A DNA stretch of 64,000 nucleotides from Aulostomus chinensis (GCA_037954235.1 JBBMOA010000006.1:26111541-26175540), one strand, 5' to 3'. Shown: positions 36,981-49,965, numbered from the stretch's first letter. Translations and numbers: made by a program. Notes: generated by a model from the letters alone, not told the origin.

Positions 36981-39900
36981 ATGACAAGGTTGTATGTGAT
37001 TGCATGTGTGCTCTGGGTATGAAAGGGACATAAAATGTGTTTTTGGTTTTTTTTTTTCGGGTGGTGGTGACAGAATGTAAACAGATAAATAATGAATCTT
37101 CACAGCTCCCAGAGGCCACGGTTAAAAAAAAACAAAAAACAAAAAACTAGTCTCATCTCCGAATTTTGACATGTCGTAAGCTGTACAATGAACACGCTGC
37201 TCTGAAACTATTTGGGGCGTTATGTCTCAGATGAGATGAGCCAACTGAAACCACAGTTCCAGTTGCCTCTGCCTTACAAACGCTGAGCATTTTCCAATTT
37301 TCAAGCTGTGAAAAGTGAGAGGGATGGCGAAACAGCGTCATGGACCGAACCGGGCGGAGACTCAAAATAAACTCACACAGGCTTGGCCGAGTATGGGCTC
37401 CATCTCTGTTTATCTTAGTGAGAGTGAGCATGGGAGCCCAATGATGAAATCAAAAAAGGGAGGAAAAAATTAAACAGAGTTGAACAGGCCAGTGTATTTG
37501 GTTAGGGTTGCCATGGTTACAGAGTGCATGGATGCAGATAAACAGCACGTTGAGTACTCAGGGAGGAATGCAGCCCTTCTGCCTGCGGTTTGGAGAGGAG
37601 GTTAACACTTTTCTTTCTCAACAGCTTCGCCACTCAACCACATATGGGATTTAGGGGGGGATCAGGAGAGGAGATTGCACTTTAATTGTGCACAATGGGG
37701 GATAAAAAAATGAATGTGTAGGAATATTCAGAAAATGCTTAGAAAAAGGAATGGCGTGTAACAGTATGGCACAAGTTGTTTCACTTAAAAGTTGAAATTA
37801 GAGAAAGAAAAAGATTAAAAATGTGGACCCAAAACAGTTGAAATTCAGTGGCTGTTTTTATTTTTGACTATTATTAATATTTAACGACAGACGAAGCTTT
37901 GATTCTTCTGAATAACAAAGTAGATTGCAATTTAAACAAGCCATAAAGAGAGTGAGACAAACTCTTTTTCCTAATTCCTCATACAGGACAACAATCTGAA
38001 GGAAATGAAAACGTTACCTTTTGATTTTTACAGTTTACGGTGACTGGGAGTTACGGATAAGCAGGTGGAAATACTGGCAAGAAGAAAGAGCAAGTAGGAA
38101 AATGGGGAAGATGGTAAAGAGAAGCCAATTTGGTGAGAAATGGTGGCTGTGAGTTGCTGATAAGAGACTCTCCTTCCCGGCTCTCCCTGACAGAGGCCTT
38201 GTCGCTCACCCATTAGCAGCCGTACCTACAAGGCCCTGCCTTCTCTCCCGTTCAGTAGGGGCAGAAATGGAAATGGCTACTTATCCAATGATTACCTGAT
38301 TGAAAGGTACCTATCACAGGAAGGATGGGGTCTGCAGAATACAACAGATGTGTGAGGGAGGACGGGAGTGAATGATTTGCTGCAGGTCTCTGAAGTGACG
38401 TGAACGTGTTCCTGTGAGAGTAGACCAGGGTGTATTAAAGCCAAGTGAGGTGGACGAAGGAATGTTAGAAGTTGTTTGACCATTCATTTCAGTGCACATT
38501 TTGTTGATAGATGAAACTGATGATTTGATAAAATAGCAAATTAAAAAAAAAAAGACTTGCAAAAGGGTTTGCTTACACTCGCTTTTTTTTTTGGTATAAA
38601 ATAGGAGGTGGAAACCCATTTTTTTCAATCTTTAATTCATATTCCTGACCAGCTGTTTCTGCTGTCTACGTTTTCCCAGACATTCCTGAACTTTGTCTTC
38701 TTATCTGGACAGCATGCATCACGGCCAATACAAGCTGGCACGAAAGAACAACGTGCCCAACTGAAAGTAATTCTCTTCATTTTCCACTGGTCTGTGGCTG
38801 TTGAAGTTCAAGATGATCTTTCTTCTTCTACTGTTTATAACAGCCATGTGTAACATTGCCTGTACTGCCATCCTCTGATGCCTGTTTTATTTGCTCCAAA
38901 CCAGTTAGAGTTAGAGGAGAAAATTCAGATTTTGTTTTTTTTTGTTGCAAAATGTCCTTTGCTTCCCATTTGCTTGACAATTAACCAGGACTAGAGAGCT
39001 GGACTGGGAGGATGGCGCCGCTGTAGCACAGTAAACGAGGTTCTCCACACTTCTTTAAAATACAGATGACTCTCTGCTCATCGCTTGCTTTGTTAATATA
39101 TTTATGTACCGTAAGAAGGTAGTTTGTTAACATTTCACAGAGCTGGTTGAAATTATCCCAGACTACAGAAATGCCAAGCTTAGCTGTGGCCTCTCCTAAT
39201 CAGAAAAACAATTCTCCTGGCATTACTGCTAATCAGAGCACTGCTTCATCTCTGCAGAGTCTTGTACTTTCTTTTCCAGCACAATGTCTGCCTTTATTCT
39301 CCTCTCTAATTGCTTGTCGTATCTGTCCTTCTTGCTCTTTGTTTCCTCTTATCACCTCACTGTGCTGCCATCCACCAGCGTCTCACAAACCACAACACTT
39401 CTACGAGGATCATGCGAAGGATGCCCTGAGCCAAGACGTTTTTAATGGTCCCTATAGGCCTGGCCCGCAGTGCCACATGAGTGGCTTTATGGAACTTATT
39501 ATTAGTGTTTACTCACTTGCACTTACTGGGCCGACACGTGTCCATGTGCAGTGAAGCTCTGCAACCCTGACTTCTGATTTTAATGTTATGGGTAACGTTA
39601 TGGCTCTGTGTCTTTGCTCAATCGTTAACTCTGTGACCATTTTATGGGGTATTAATTGAGTTGTAATTTTGAGTCAATGAAACCATCTAAGAGTTTAATG
39701 CCGTTTTAACTTGGGATCTAATTGAAAACAGGCACTAAGCTCTCACGCTTGACACAGTGTCCAATATGATGTAAATGTAGCCTTTTTTCATAGCTCTGTG
39801 TGCTCTTTACTCTCTGCATCCCAACTACAAGAAAACCTTTATTAAAATACAGGTACATGTCAACAATATCACTAAGAAATCCATGCAAACCTTTAATTTA

Positions 39901-40194
39901 AAACATAAAACAAACCCATTTGCATGCACATGCACAGAGGGAGAGTGGAAAAGAGAGCTTTGGATGGCACTGATCACATTACCTCATCTCACATGTATTT
40001 TTGAGGCCTGAAACTCGATATGCACGCAATTGTTATTTTAAATCACCACCCCGGCAAAGCTGGACCCAAGGTCTACAGAGTCACTTACTCAAGGGGGGTT
40101 TAGAATGGGGGGAGGGACAGAGACATCATACGCCACAGGGACAGGTGGTGCATTATGAACGGACACGTTTAGGCTGTGTTTAATTGAAGTAAGA
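36981..40194. other. Gene-free single-copy DNA
   Basis: Simple-sequence items are T-rich at 37042-37058 and A-rich at 37125-37146 and 38541-38552. A 135-codon plus frame (39147-39554) is open but unrecognised, with Ser/Cys/Pro-rich low-information content over most of its length. I do not call it. No transposon is identified. Confidence 0.5.
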
Positions 40195-40345
40195 AAATGC
40201 CTTCATTATGGAAAATCCTTTTCCATATGTTTGTCCATAGAAGCACAAACACCATTTGGCTTAATTTGGAGAGGATTAAATGTAGCTGAAGACTCCAATT
40301 CAATTAGAGAAACCCATGAAGGTTTGTTAGACCCTTGATTGCTTT
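40195..40345. promoter_or_regulatory. Candidate conserved non-coding element
   Basis: Contains GGAAAATCCTTTTCCATATG, TTAATTTGGAGAGGATTAAATG, CCAATTCAATTAGAGAAACC and CCCTTGATTGCTTTGCGG in a repeat-free 150-bp block. The clustered AATTA, GGATTA and CTTTG-like cores suggest a developmental enhancer. Nothing demonstrates conservation from this sequence alone. Confidence 0.22.
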
Positions 40346-41811
40346 GCGGTGAATGTGCAGTGAAGTGGTGTGGAATTTTTTCCTCCCCTCCCTCCGCTGC
40401 CGTTATCTCCCGTGTCCCTTCTCGCTATCATCCGCTCAAATCGTTGTCCGTCTTCACACCTGCAAGGTTAATGTGTATGTGAGGGGAGGGGATATTGCAT
40501 GGTGCTGACTTCAGATCCATAAGAGTATATTTCACGTCTCAGGGCTGGACAGGCACCATGCCAGAGGCCAGCGGATAACTGCTCCTAACCTCCTTTCTGC
40601 AACCCAGGTTAATTAAAGTTCCTCATCCCCTCTCAAAGTGTGCTTTTAAACAGAGTGCTATGTGTCATCGGATTGTATTTTAGTCCTTTTAATGATGGAC
40701 TCATTTTGTGTGCATGTGTGAGTGTTTAAATGGGCATTGCAGCACATGTCAATTCAATGTTACATTAAAGCTGGCATTGATATTTTTGATTCTAATTTTA
40801 TAAAACACAAAAAAAAAACCCGTTGTTCACAGCTTAACCTTTACAGTGTACATTTGAGTGAGGTCACCCCTCGAGCATCATAGTTTGCTGCAGTAGCTGT
40901 GTGAAGAACGCTACATTCTCACTAAAGAGTTATTGCTATCAGTTATCCCACCCACACTGAGACGCTGGTGTCCCATCACCCGCGTAATGAATTTAAGAGA
41001 AACTTTGCCAAATTGGAAGAATGATAAAATAAAAGAGTGGGGGAACCCGACTTGTGGATCTTGAACAAGCCATCAAGCCACAGGCCCTCACATTCCTCTA
41101 TAATGATGTGTAATACTTTTGAATCCACATGGTTGAGTATGAGTGGAGTGGGCTGCCTGCCGGCGGACTCGGATACGGGACTCACTCCATTACAACTTTA
41201 GCTTACAACTATGAGTGTTAATGAGTGGGATGAGTGATCACCTGGGGGAGAGTCGGAGTGAGACAAACCCGCACACACACACGTGCACACACACATGTTC
41301 ACGCATATGCATAAATACAGATTGACACTCACACTCAAAACACGCAAATATGTAAAGCAATCATGCCCACTTCAACGCATGAGCACATAGTTTAGCTGTG
41401 CAGCAACAAATAAACACAGTAAATGGTGTATGATATTGCACTATTATGTAAACCAAAAACATTGAAGCTCTTAATAATCACATCAGGATTTCTAGTAGAA
41501 AGGGAAACCCACACTGACCTTCTCTTTTTAAAATTTCTCTGTCTTTAATTTCTCCTTCTCTTCCATCCCATTGACTCTTTCCAGACCAGTGAGCTGTGGC
41601 AAATAGCAGGGCTGTACTTACTGTAGAATTCATATAATCCATGAGCATTAAACTTTATTTCATTATTTACTTTTATTGGAATCGTGGAGACAGGCTCTGT
41701 AACCTGCTGCAGGGCAAACCGCTTCTGTGAGAAGTTTCTGTAAGTCCTTTTCTCTCTATTGCATTTTCCAGTTTGACTCACTTTTTCACCCCTTTTTTCC
41801 CTTTTCCTCAG
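40346..41811. other. No gene recognised
   Basis: Single-copy DNA with a CA-rich imperfect patch at 41271-41297. A long pyrimidine tract at 41781-41809 precedes the exon-like segment that follows. Confidence 0.5.
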
Positions 41812-41933
41812 GTGATTTATTAGATGATGATCCCTTCTTTTCCTCCAAGGGTGGAGTGTGTGCGTTGGGCGTCCTGCCAGTGGGACCTGCTTTAATTGAT
41901 GTCAGTAATCTGGTCACCTTGAGAGATAGTTAA
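41812..41933 (+). other. Exon-like segment after strong acceptor, unrecognised
   Basis: The tract CCCCTTTTTTCCCTTTTCCTCAG ends at 41811, a very good splice acceptor (22 of its last 23 bases are outside simple repeats). After two leading bases a frame runs 39 codons to TAA (41931-41933), starting Asp-Leu-Leu-Asp-Asp-Asp-Pro-Phe-Phe. A possible donor GTGGAGT after CCAAGG at 41852 would give a much shorter exon. I do not recognise the peptide and no partner exon is seen, so chance remains likely. Confidence 0.2.
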
Positions 41934-42331
41934 AAGGGCAAATCTTTGTTAGCTTTAGTTTATGGCGTGCACATTAATTTATACACAAACACACAGTTTC
42001 CGAAGGGGATGTGCTGAAACCTGCACTGTAGGGAAATATGCACATGAAGCTTACCAGCGATGATATTACCGACAATTCTCCGGTCGAGTGTAGTAGAAGG
42101 TATAGTCTCTCTGTGGAAATCCTGTTCCCTTAAACGCTGTAAGAAATACATTACAACTAGTGCTGAGCCAAAATAAGTTATTTCTGGTTGGATAAGCACA
42201 AGGGGATGTATCAGAGGGAGCCAAAAGAATCTACATTAAGGAGAGATATCTGTTAATTAAATCTGTCCCTGCCTGATCTCTATCTGAAACACGTAACTTA
42301 CACCACGGCTGCTGTTGCTGCTGGATGAACA
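41934..42331. other. No gene recognised
   Basis: Single-copy sequence with nothing supportable. Confidence 0.5.
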
Positions 42332-42379
42332 GACACACACGCGCGCACACACACACACGCACACGCACACACATACACA
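42332..42379. repeat. (CA)n microsatellite with CG interruptions
   Basis: ACACACACGCGCGCACACAC followed by ACACGCACACGCACACACATACACA. It is an imperfect CA array. Confidence 0.93.
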
Positions 42380-42899
42380 ACCATAGAACGTTCTATCCCA
42401 GATTTCCTTTTCTATCATCTCATCGATTATGGTAGACTAAAGGAAACATTTTGCTAACGTACAGCCCACACAATATATATCTCCCATTTGGTCATTTCTT
42501 CATAGTTGTGATATCATGCAGCATGTTAGCTAATATCATCTGATATTATGTGCATTATGGGTAATAATCCTGCTGCTGGACAATAAGACCTTCAAGTTGC
42601 TTTTTATGCAACATTTTCTCAACAGGCACTTGATAAATTAAGTTTTGTAATTATATTAAAGATGTACATGATTTACTCAAATTGATAGACATTATCAAAG
42701 GTTTATTGTAAATGTAACATCATTCATGTAATGCAGCTTGATGTAATGCACGAGTTCACAACAGAGGTTTCATTATTAAGTTAAATTCGCTTGATTGTAC
42801 TGTTTTGTTGTGTGTTCTAATCTTTTTTCTTTTCCATATTCATTCATAATTTTGCTTTTCATCTTGTTGTTCCTCTCAAATGTTTAGAGAATCTGTCTG
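42380..42899. other. No gene recognised
   Basis: A+T-rich single-copy DNA with nothing supportable. Confidence 0.5.
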
Positions 42900-43165
42900 G
42901 TTACTCGCGAGAAAGACGGGGGATCGGAGGTGATGGGGGTGGGGGGGACTTTGGATGTATGCAGACCAGATGTCTGGGCTTTCATGAGACCGGGGAGGGG
43001 CAGCAGGAGAGGACGGCCGGGGAGTAGGGGGGGGGCATGGCTGTTCTCAATTACCCTGATCAATGGAAAAGAGGGTGGTTTGGTGGGTGGGTGGGTGCGG
43101 GGGGGGGGGGGGGGGGGCTGAGCAGGGTATTGGGGTGGAGGGGAGAGAGTGTTAGGGGAAGATCG
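42900..43165 (+). repeat. G-rich low-complexity tract
   Basis: The plus strand carries many G-runs over about 265 bp: GGGGG near 42918, GGGGGTGGGGGGG near 42936-42948, GGGGAGGGG, GGGGGGGGG near 43027-43035, GGTGGGTGGGTGGGTG, and a run of about 19 G at 43099-43117. This meets the usual sequence pattern for G-quadruplex formation several times over. The minus strand gives an artificial proline-rich frame. Run lengths may be inexact in assembly. Confidence 0.8.
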
Positions 43166-44018
43166 TGTAAAGACTTTCAGGTTATAATCGGAATTTCTAG
43201 ACCGATCAAAAATACTTCCTGAATAAGAGGAGAGCATGAATGTATTTGTGCACAGATTACAGTCGACTTTAGCCCTCTAAAGTGTTGTTAATTTCATAGA
43301 TGTTTTGAATGTTCATGCCACAAATCGGGTTAGATCGAATGTAATCATTAGAACAGTGTAGGATAGCGATAATGACTGCTTGATTTGCTTCTTGAGGCTG
43401 CATCTATTCTTTCATTAGTGTGGCTTCAACAACAATAAAAGATCCTGAACTAGAGAATGGTTGATCTTAAGCCGAGGCCCCCTTAGATCAAGTGGTAGCT
43501 CTGTTCTGTGTTTTAATTAGGATTATATGTCCTCTTTAAAGGATCCGTTCTCTGAAGCCATTCCAATTTAGAGGCCTATAGGGTTACACAAGATTAAAAG
43601 CACTTTTCCATCTTTACCCTCTGATACATCTTTGAAATTGTGCTTGGTTCCCTGTCCCTGGAACACTTTATCTCCCCCTAAGAAGGGCTGAGGGGTGAGA
43701 GGAGGGGTAAAGTGAGGCCTGGTGGGATGCCAGACTTTTCTTTTTTGCCTCATTTGCTTTTTATTTGCCTGATTCCAAGTTAGATATTTGGCTGTGGTGC
43801 TTTAATTTATTTTATCGCTTTGATCAGATTTAGGCGGGTGTCATATTACACACTACAGGTTTATTGTGTCCTCCAATTTTGATACAACAAGCCTGCGTCC
43901 AATCAAAGAGATCTTCTCCACTGACCTCTGACCTTCTCTCCTGTGAGTAGAGAAAGAGAATGGCATTGGTTTCAGCTGAGGGAGGGGCTCAGGCTGGCTG
44001 TCTCTTGCTCCAGACTAC
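43166..44018. other. No gene recognised
   Basis: Single-copy DNA. The part at about 43440-43570 (TTGATCTTAAGCCGAGGCCC, TTTTAATTAGGATTATATG) is repeat-free and enhancer-like in texture, without firm evidence. Confidence 0.45.
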
Positions 44019-44081
44019 ACCCCCCCCCACACACACACACACACACATACACACACACTCACCCCCCCCCCACCCCTCTAC
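44019..44081. repeat. (CA)n with flanking C-runs
   Basis: C9, then CA repeats with one TA interruption, then another C9/ACCCC run. A low-complexity composite. Confidence 0.92.
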
Positions 44082-47000
44082 ATTTTTTTACTCTTCTGGA
44101 AACCAACTTTATTCTAAACACTTGAAAATCCTCCACATGTGCAAACCATTAAGTTGCTTTACTCGCTGAGGATGAGAAGGAGCCTTAGACTTGTTTGAGA
44201 ACACGCACTAACACAACTCGACTAACACATGGACGTCCAGGAACACACACTCAAACACAGGTACACAACATGTATGCAGACATTGCATTATGCAGCCTTA
44301 CACAAAGATGGAAAACATACACACATTCACAAAGAATTGCATCATGAATCCAAGAAATTATTTAATAAGAACTCTGCAACAAGAGCATGCCTTAAATTTT
44401 AAAGTAAAGTTACATATGTGTCCAGGTCTTGCGCACAATCCAGGATGCTGAAAATAAATCTTCATGATTTAAAAATCTGTAAACTTTTTACTTCTTACAT
44501 GTTCCGTCCCTGCAATTATGTAACAGCAAAAAACAAGTTGAGAATTTCTATCTGAAAATGTCCTGTACAATACAACAGCAGAGAAACTAAACAACCATCA
44601 GACTAAACAAAACTGTTCTCTGTTTGCTACGGTGGGGGGAAAAAAAAGCCCAATAAGTTTCATTGTGCAGGAAAAAAAGGCTTATGTCATCGCTGAGGGG
44701 AAATACCAGGACTACTGCTTTTATTCTCCATCAACTCTCACAATGTTATAATTCACATTGCTGCTTTGTTGACAGTAATACAGAAGGATTGTTCTTTTCT
44801 TAAGACTTTTATCTTTTCAGAGTAAATTATCAATCTTCTTTCCTAATTGTTACTCAAAGGGTGACTTCAGCTACTCAGCACCATGTCAGGGTGCTGTGGG
44901 TTCAAGCTAAGTTTATTACACTGACACAGCCTTCGGGTGATCATAAAGTAATGGGACACAAATGTCTTGCTCCTATCTGAGCTGGAAAACTCGACTGACA
45001 CATTCATTATCACTAGCAAGAGCATGATGCATGTCTCATCCTAAAAATGCATTGGATAAACAGAGCACAAACTGCAACAGAAAATAACTCGCACTATCTT
45101 GTGCACAACTGCCCTATTAGATAACCACCAGGATGTTCCCTTATCAATGATTCCCGCGTACTTTTACGGTTTACGAGGAGGAAACCTTCACCGTCATGGA
45201 TGAGCCGCTTTAGCCAAGCTGAGCCCCTCAGTAATCCATGTGTGAACATATAGTTTATACTACAACTGACAGTTGTAAATGTCCCACTTTTCTTGTTTAC
45301 AAAATATTACAGCTCTGATTTGTAGCTAAGGAGGACTAAATTCAATAAAAGTCAAATGTGCAACAGTGAATGGACTGTAAATAAAAAGTTGTGCAATTAT
45401 TGAAATCAGCTTGGAGGAAAAGCACATTTTTTTTTAATGTTGCTTACTTATAACAAACATTTCATCCAAACTTGGAGGCTTGATTATTAAGTTTTCTGCA
45501 GGCAAACTGTGAACATTATCAACTTTGTGTGCTCCACATTTACAAACCAGAGGGTAATCCGGCTAAACCAAAATATTCACTCGCTCTTTTTCAATCCACA
45601 CGACAGTTTGGGTGAAAAAATGCCACCAAAACATTACCCCTTCAGCCAGTCATGTAATCATCATTGACCTCACCTTTGAAGAAGGCTGTGCACAGTGAAA
45701 AAAGTGCCATTCATCAGCAAATGTCTTTTACTGACATGTCATGTAACATGTTTTTTTTTTTTTTGGAAAATGTTTCAACATGTTGTCGCCTGCGCAGGTT
45801 ATGCCAGGATTTGATGATGAGTCTGACATATGTCACCTTATCAAGTCTAAATAGCTAAAGATTCACTGAAGTAACATTGGTATGATGTGGATAATCATTA
45901 TATTAATGACACACACTCAGATGAGTGTAATTTAAAAGCAATTATGGGATCAGTAACCTTTTTAATCCAATCATCACCTGGAGTGGGCACTGTGTGTCAC
46001 GCTGTATCACCTGAACCAGTGGTGAAGGGAAACATTAATAAAATGTTAATCAATCACATGGAAGGCAGGTAATTTGACAGGTAGGTCAGGTAGAGTTAAC
46101 ATATTGGTTGCGACAGTCAGTTTGTGGCCAAAGTTGGAGGTACGGTGGAGAAATATTACATTACACACGTCTGCCCAGAAAGTGCACACACAGATTTTCC
46201 TACTAATTTCATTCAGTATGCCCCTGACTGTATTTTCCAAAAAGTACCACACAGCATATATAAATAGATGCACACATATGCATGCATGCATGCTCAAACA
46301 CAGGCCTCCAGTATTGCCACAGGATGCTGTTTTCCAGCTGTTTAAACCGCAGCTCAAATTAACTGCTCAGTCATTGGAAGGAAAGGCAGGCAGGATACCA
46401 GTAATTACTGTCTGATTGGTAGATTGGCTGCAATTAGCAAGTTTGAGTCTTGAAGATTTGCATACGTATAAAAAGCTCATGGAAGCAAAGAGTGCTCACT
46501 ATAAAGAGCCTAACACCTAGTACACTGGATGTCTCCAAGAGTGAATGCAAACAAACGATGATTATCCACCACATTTTAATCTCATAAATGATGCGAATAG
46601 TGTTTTCATTGCTGAATGTTGGACATCACACTCATGATTGTGTCACACTGTCAAAATGGTTGTCATACATTCATCCCAGTGCGCAGGAATCTTTCTGATC
46701 CTTGTACAGTATCAGTGTGTTTCCTCCCCAGCAGCACTGAGGAGAGTCTCAGCAGTGGTCCACCCTTATCATAGCACATTTAACAGGGGGCTAATCCAAT
46801 CAGGTGGGATAACAGGGTTGCTCTCTGTGAGTGGAGGAGGATCAGGCGAGTGCTCCTCTGCTTCCCATTAGTGTGTCTTTCCAGCCGGGCCTATCCTAAT
46901 CCCATTTCCCCATCTAAAGCCTTAACCCAAACAAGCACACTGGACAATAATCTCTGGTCACACTCCTGCCGGCCGCCCTGGGCCTCCTGATGCTGCTAAT

Positions 47001-47880
47001 AGAGGGGCTACCCAGAGAGATGCCAAGAGGCTGTAAGGGGTCTAGATCTGGGTTTGCTCGGCCAAGGAACCGCAACATCCACGTCTTTTTTCTTTGTAGT
47101 TTTTGACTTTGGTAATATTGTATATCTGTCGCTGGTTTCTGTTTCCTTTGTACCACCAAACAGTCCAACCACAGAGAAAATCTGGTCTTAGCAGAGATCA
47201 TTTCTCAATTGAGCGTGTCAACGGCATCGTTTCCTCAAACACTTTTGATTATATGTAATTTTATTGTAATCACCATGCCTATTGCCATGTTTAAAAACTG
47301 TGATGGGATGTTAAAGAAGAGAAAACATGCATGGTAAGGAAAGTCATTACATTTTTGCCAGAAAATAGACAAAGAAAAACAGACACAGAGAGGATTTGGC
47401 TTCATATCCTCAGCTCTCTTTCCCTGTTGTATTGACGGCACATGTGCCCCAGATGCGAGGTTCTGATCCAAACCCGGGCTAATCCAGACGCCACCCCAAG
47501 TGTCTCAGATCACTTGCACACTCACCAAGAACCCTGGAAAAAATAGCCTCATCCACATTTCTCATTTCTCTTGGTTTCCATAAGAAAAATGTTGCCCCCC
47601 AACTTCCTAATGAATTCCAACTGAAAATGTTTGCTGCAACAGCGTGTTTCTCAAACAAGGCTTCTCAGCTCAGACTTTTCATGTTCCATATGGAAGACTT
47701 TAGTTTTCCCTCATACAAATTTGATGGCTGCTTTTTATTGTTCATAAGTTCAAAAAAAGAAAAAAGAACACACAAAGCGGTCCTAACTGGTCACAAATTT
47801 TTTGCTCATCATCCCTTCCTCTTTTTTTTTTATCCTCTCAGCATCTCCAACCAGTTGGACGGGCGGTAAAGGTTCAAGTG
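44082..47880. other. Gene-free single-copy DNA (3.8 kb)
   Basis: No gene or transposon is recognised. Low-complexity parts are a run of 16 T at 45750-45765 and ATGCATGCATGCATGC at 46277-46293. Opposing frames of about 103 and 113 codons overlap at 46046-46415 and are therefore uninformative. Confidence 0.5.
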
Positions 47881-47954
47881 TGCGTGTGTGTGTGTGTGTG
47901 TGTGTTTGTGCATGTGCGTGCGTGCGTGCGTGTGTGTGTGTGTGTGTGTGTGTA
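47881..47954. repeat. (TG)n microsatellite with CG-containing centre
   Basis: TG arrays on both sides of a GTGCATGTGCGTGCGTGCGTGCG block. Confidence 0.94.
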
Positions 47955-48093
47955 TACAGCTGGCAGCAGAGCTAAATCACAGCTATTAGACTAATTCAAT
48001 TATCTGGATCGTTTTTCTCCCCATCCACAAACTCTTTTCAAAATATATCACTGAAACAAAACTAAGGATGATGATTGTTCAGATGTCAGCAGA

Positions 48094-48142
48094 CAGAGAG
48101 AGAGAGAGAGAGAGAGAGAGCAAGAAAGAGAGAGAGAGAGAG
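48094..48142. repeat. (GA)n microsatellite
   Basis: Two GA arrays separated by CAAGAAA. A homopurine tract. Confidence 0.94.
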
Positions 48143-48387
48143 TACTGCAACTCTGCTCCATGGTAAATGAATGGTTAAATCTCCTCGGAGCAGGTCTAGA
48201 AAGGACGATGCTTTGTCTACCGTGCTATTCTATCACAAAATGTACGCGGAAGAGATGGGGAACAACACGCATCCCTTCAATGCAAAAAGATTCTAAATCA
48301 AATGATCAAACGTCTGTCTGCACTTCAGTGACACATCAGCAGCAACATCATTTTTAATTCTATTTTGAATATTATGATGTTTCAACA

Positions 48388-48720
48388 GTAGGGTTAAGGT
48401 CGGGTTAGGTTTTGGCACCAAACACATTCGGTTTAGAGGAAGATCGTGGTCTGTCTAAAATAAGCACCTTTGGTAAGGTTAGAGAAACATTGTGGTTTGG
48501 TCTTAAGTTACAACTTCCTCAAGGTCGCCATGGATACAATGATAACCACATGGTTAGCGATCATGGTTTCTAAAAAGAACTGTCTTGATTTGCCGTTGGA
48601 ATTGGGAAGCTCGTGGTTGGAACTGGGAAACAAACAAAGATCTCCTGCAACAAAGCTTGCTGTTTTGTCGACCCATCCATTCGTCTCGACCAATTCCCTG
48701 TCCGGACATTGTCACTATGA
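48388..48720 (+). repeat. Diverged interspersed repeat (GGTTTGG/GGTTAGG type)
   Basis: GTAGGGTTAAGGTCGGGTTAGG is followed by GGTTTAGAGGAAGATCGTGG, GTCTAAAATAAGCACC, GGTAAGGTTAGAGAAACATTG and TGGTTTGGTCTTAAG. Further on come CTGGGAAACAAACAAAGATCTCCTG and GACCCATCCATTCGTCTCGACC. From memory this order of strings matches an interspersed teleost repeat (GGTTAGGAAAAGATC, GTGGTTTGG, GGAAACAAAC, CTCCTG). It is short of coding frames and its ends are not defined. Confidence 0.45.
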
Positions 48721-49358
48721 TTTCTGATCTCCATCTTTGCTCCAGTCATAATTACAGGGCATCTGTCACTTGCATGTAAATATAGGTCATTTTAGGATGC
48801 GTGTATTTCACATTTTTGTTTGATGTCCTGCTTTTGAAAAGTAAGGAATTGAAGTCACATTTATTTGCCCTTCGGCTCAGGTTTGAGCTACTATAAGTCA
48901 TAAAGCAAATATCTGTTATTATGTTACATGCTCATCAAAAGCCGCTTGTTTTCTTCCACTCTCTCATTTCCTGCCACGCTAAAGTAGCTCTGGTCTGAGC
49001 TCATGTGCTGAAGCCAGTTGTCCATGATTTGACTGAATACGGAGGAGCTGTAAAGGTCAAAGGTAACCCTATGGAGCGGTGGTTCAAAGACTTGCAAAGT
49101 GCTGCAGATTTGAGGGATTTAGTCCTTATGGAATCATCACCATCAATCCTTTAAGACAATATTCATATCAAACCAATGATTTAATCGTCAACAAGCTTAT
49201 TTTCTCATATTTTCACATAATTCTTCAACTCTCCAGCATCATTCTGCCAACTAGAGAGGCCTGCTGTAGTTGATTTATCTGGAATCAACTAATTACTGCA
49301 TGGTGATGATAAAATTGCTGCATTGCTGGCAAGCTAACTAGAACAGATCTACTTTTTT
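48721..49358. other. No gene recognised
   Basis: Single-copy DNA with nothing supportable. Confidence 0.5.
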
Positions 49359-49378
49359 GGGGGGGGGGGGGGGGGGGG
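49359..49378 (+). repeat. Poly-G run (~20)
   Basis: An uninterrupted run of about 20 G after ACTTTTTT. Length may be unreliable, since long G homopolymers are error-prone. Confidence 0.9.
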
Positions 49379-49719
49379 CAATTTGTTCCAAAATTGTTGA
49401 CAGCTGTGTAGAAAAGAACATTCAGCTATCTAAATCACCTCCTCTCATCTGAATTTAGTGTCTGTCAATTCAAAAAAACAGCGCCTTTTCTTAAAGAAAT
49501 GTACTTTTTACTTTCATTAATTGAAATTACACTCGGTGAAAGTGTTGAGTTGGGTGTTGATGGCATGACTCTAAGAGAAAAATGTCAAACAGTTAACACA
49601 CTGTCCATCTGCATGTAAACCAGTTTATAGAGAGTGTGCAGCCCAAATCAATCTCAGCAGGCTCTCTGGATGGGTTCGGGCCATCGAGTCTGTCAGCCAG
49701 ATCTGTGCAAAAGGCAAAG
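49379..49719. other. No gene recognised
   Basis: Single-copy sequence with nothing supportable. Confidence 0.5.
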
Positions 49720-49965
49720 GCTGCTTTAAGATGCATTCACAGGCCAGTATTTAGTCCGTTTTTAATCAAAGCCTGGTGCAGTTCAACCACTGCTGACATT
49801 CATTTGAGCGCAGTAATCATACTTGGATGTGGACCAAAACAAGCGGGCCAAGAACCATCAATAGCCTACCTGGACTTGGTTCATTTCAAAGTGAGCCCTA
49901 GTTTGGTTCCATAGCAGTTAGAGCAGAATCCAACCCAACAGCAGGAAGTGAACCAAAACACACAG
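49720..49965. repeat. Diverged MITE-like interspersed repeat
   Basis: CAAAGCCTGGTGCAGTTCAA, TTGAGCGCAGTAATCATACTTG, GGATGTGGACCAAAACAAGCGGGCC, TGGTTCATTTCAAAGTGAGCCC and AGCAGGAAGTGAACCAAAAC follow the order of a common teleost repeat as I remember it (TGGTGCGGTTC, GAAAGCG, GGACCAAACAAGCGGGCC, GTGAACTCTGGTG). It is likely a decayed DNA-transposon derivative. Ends and duplications are not resolved. Confidence 0.5.

Noticed and set aside
39147..39554. Plus-strand frame of 135 codons
   Set aside because: The composition is low-information Ser/Cys/Pro/Leu, with no recognisable domain. A CCACCAG acceptor-like site at about 39379 is too weak to call an exon.
42884..43237. Proline-rich frame on the minus strand
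   Set aside because: It is produced by the G-rich low-complexity tract on the plus strand.
46046..46415. Opposing frames of 103 and 113 codons
   Set aside because: They overlap almost completely on opposite strands, and neither is recognisable.
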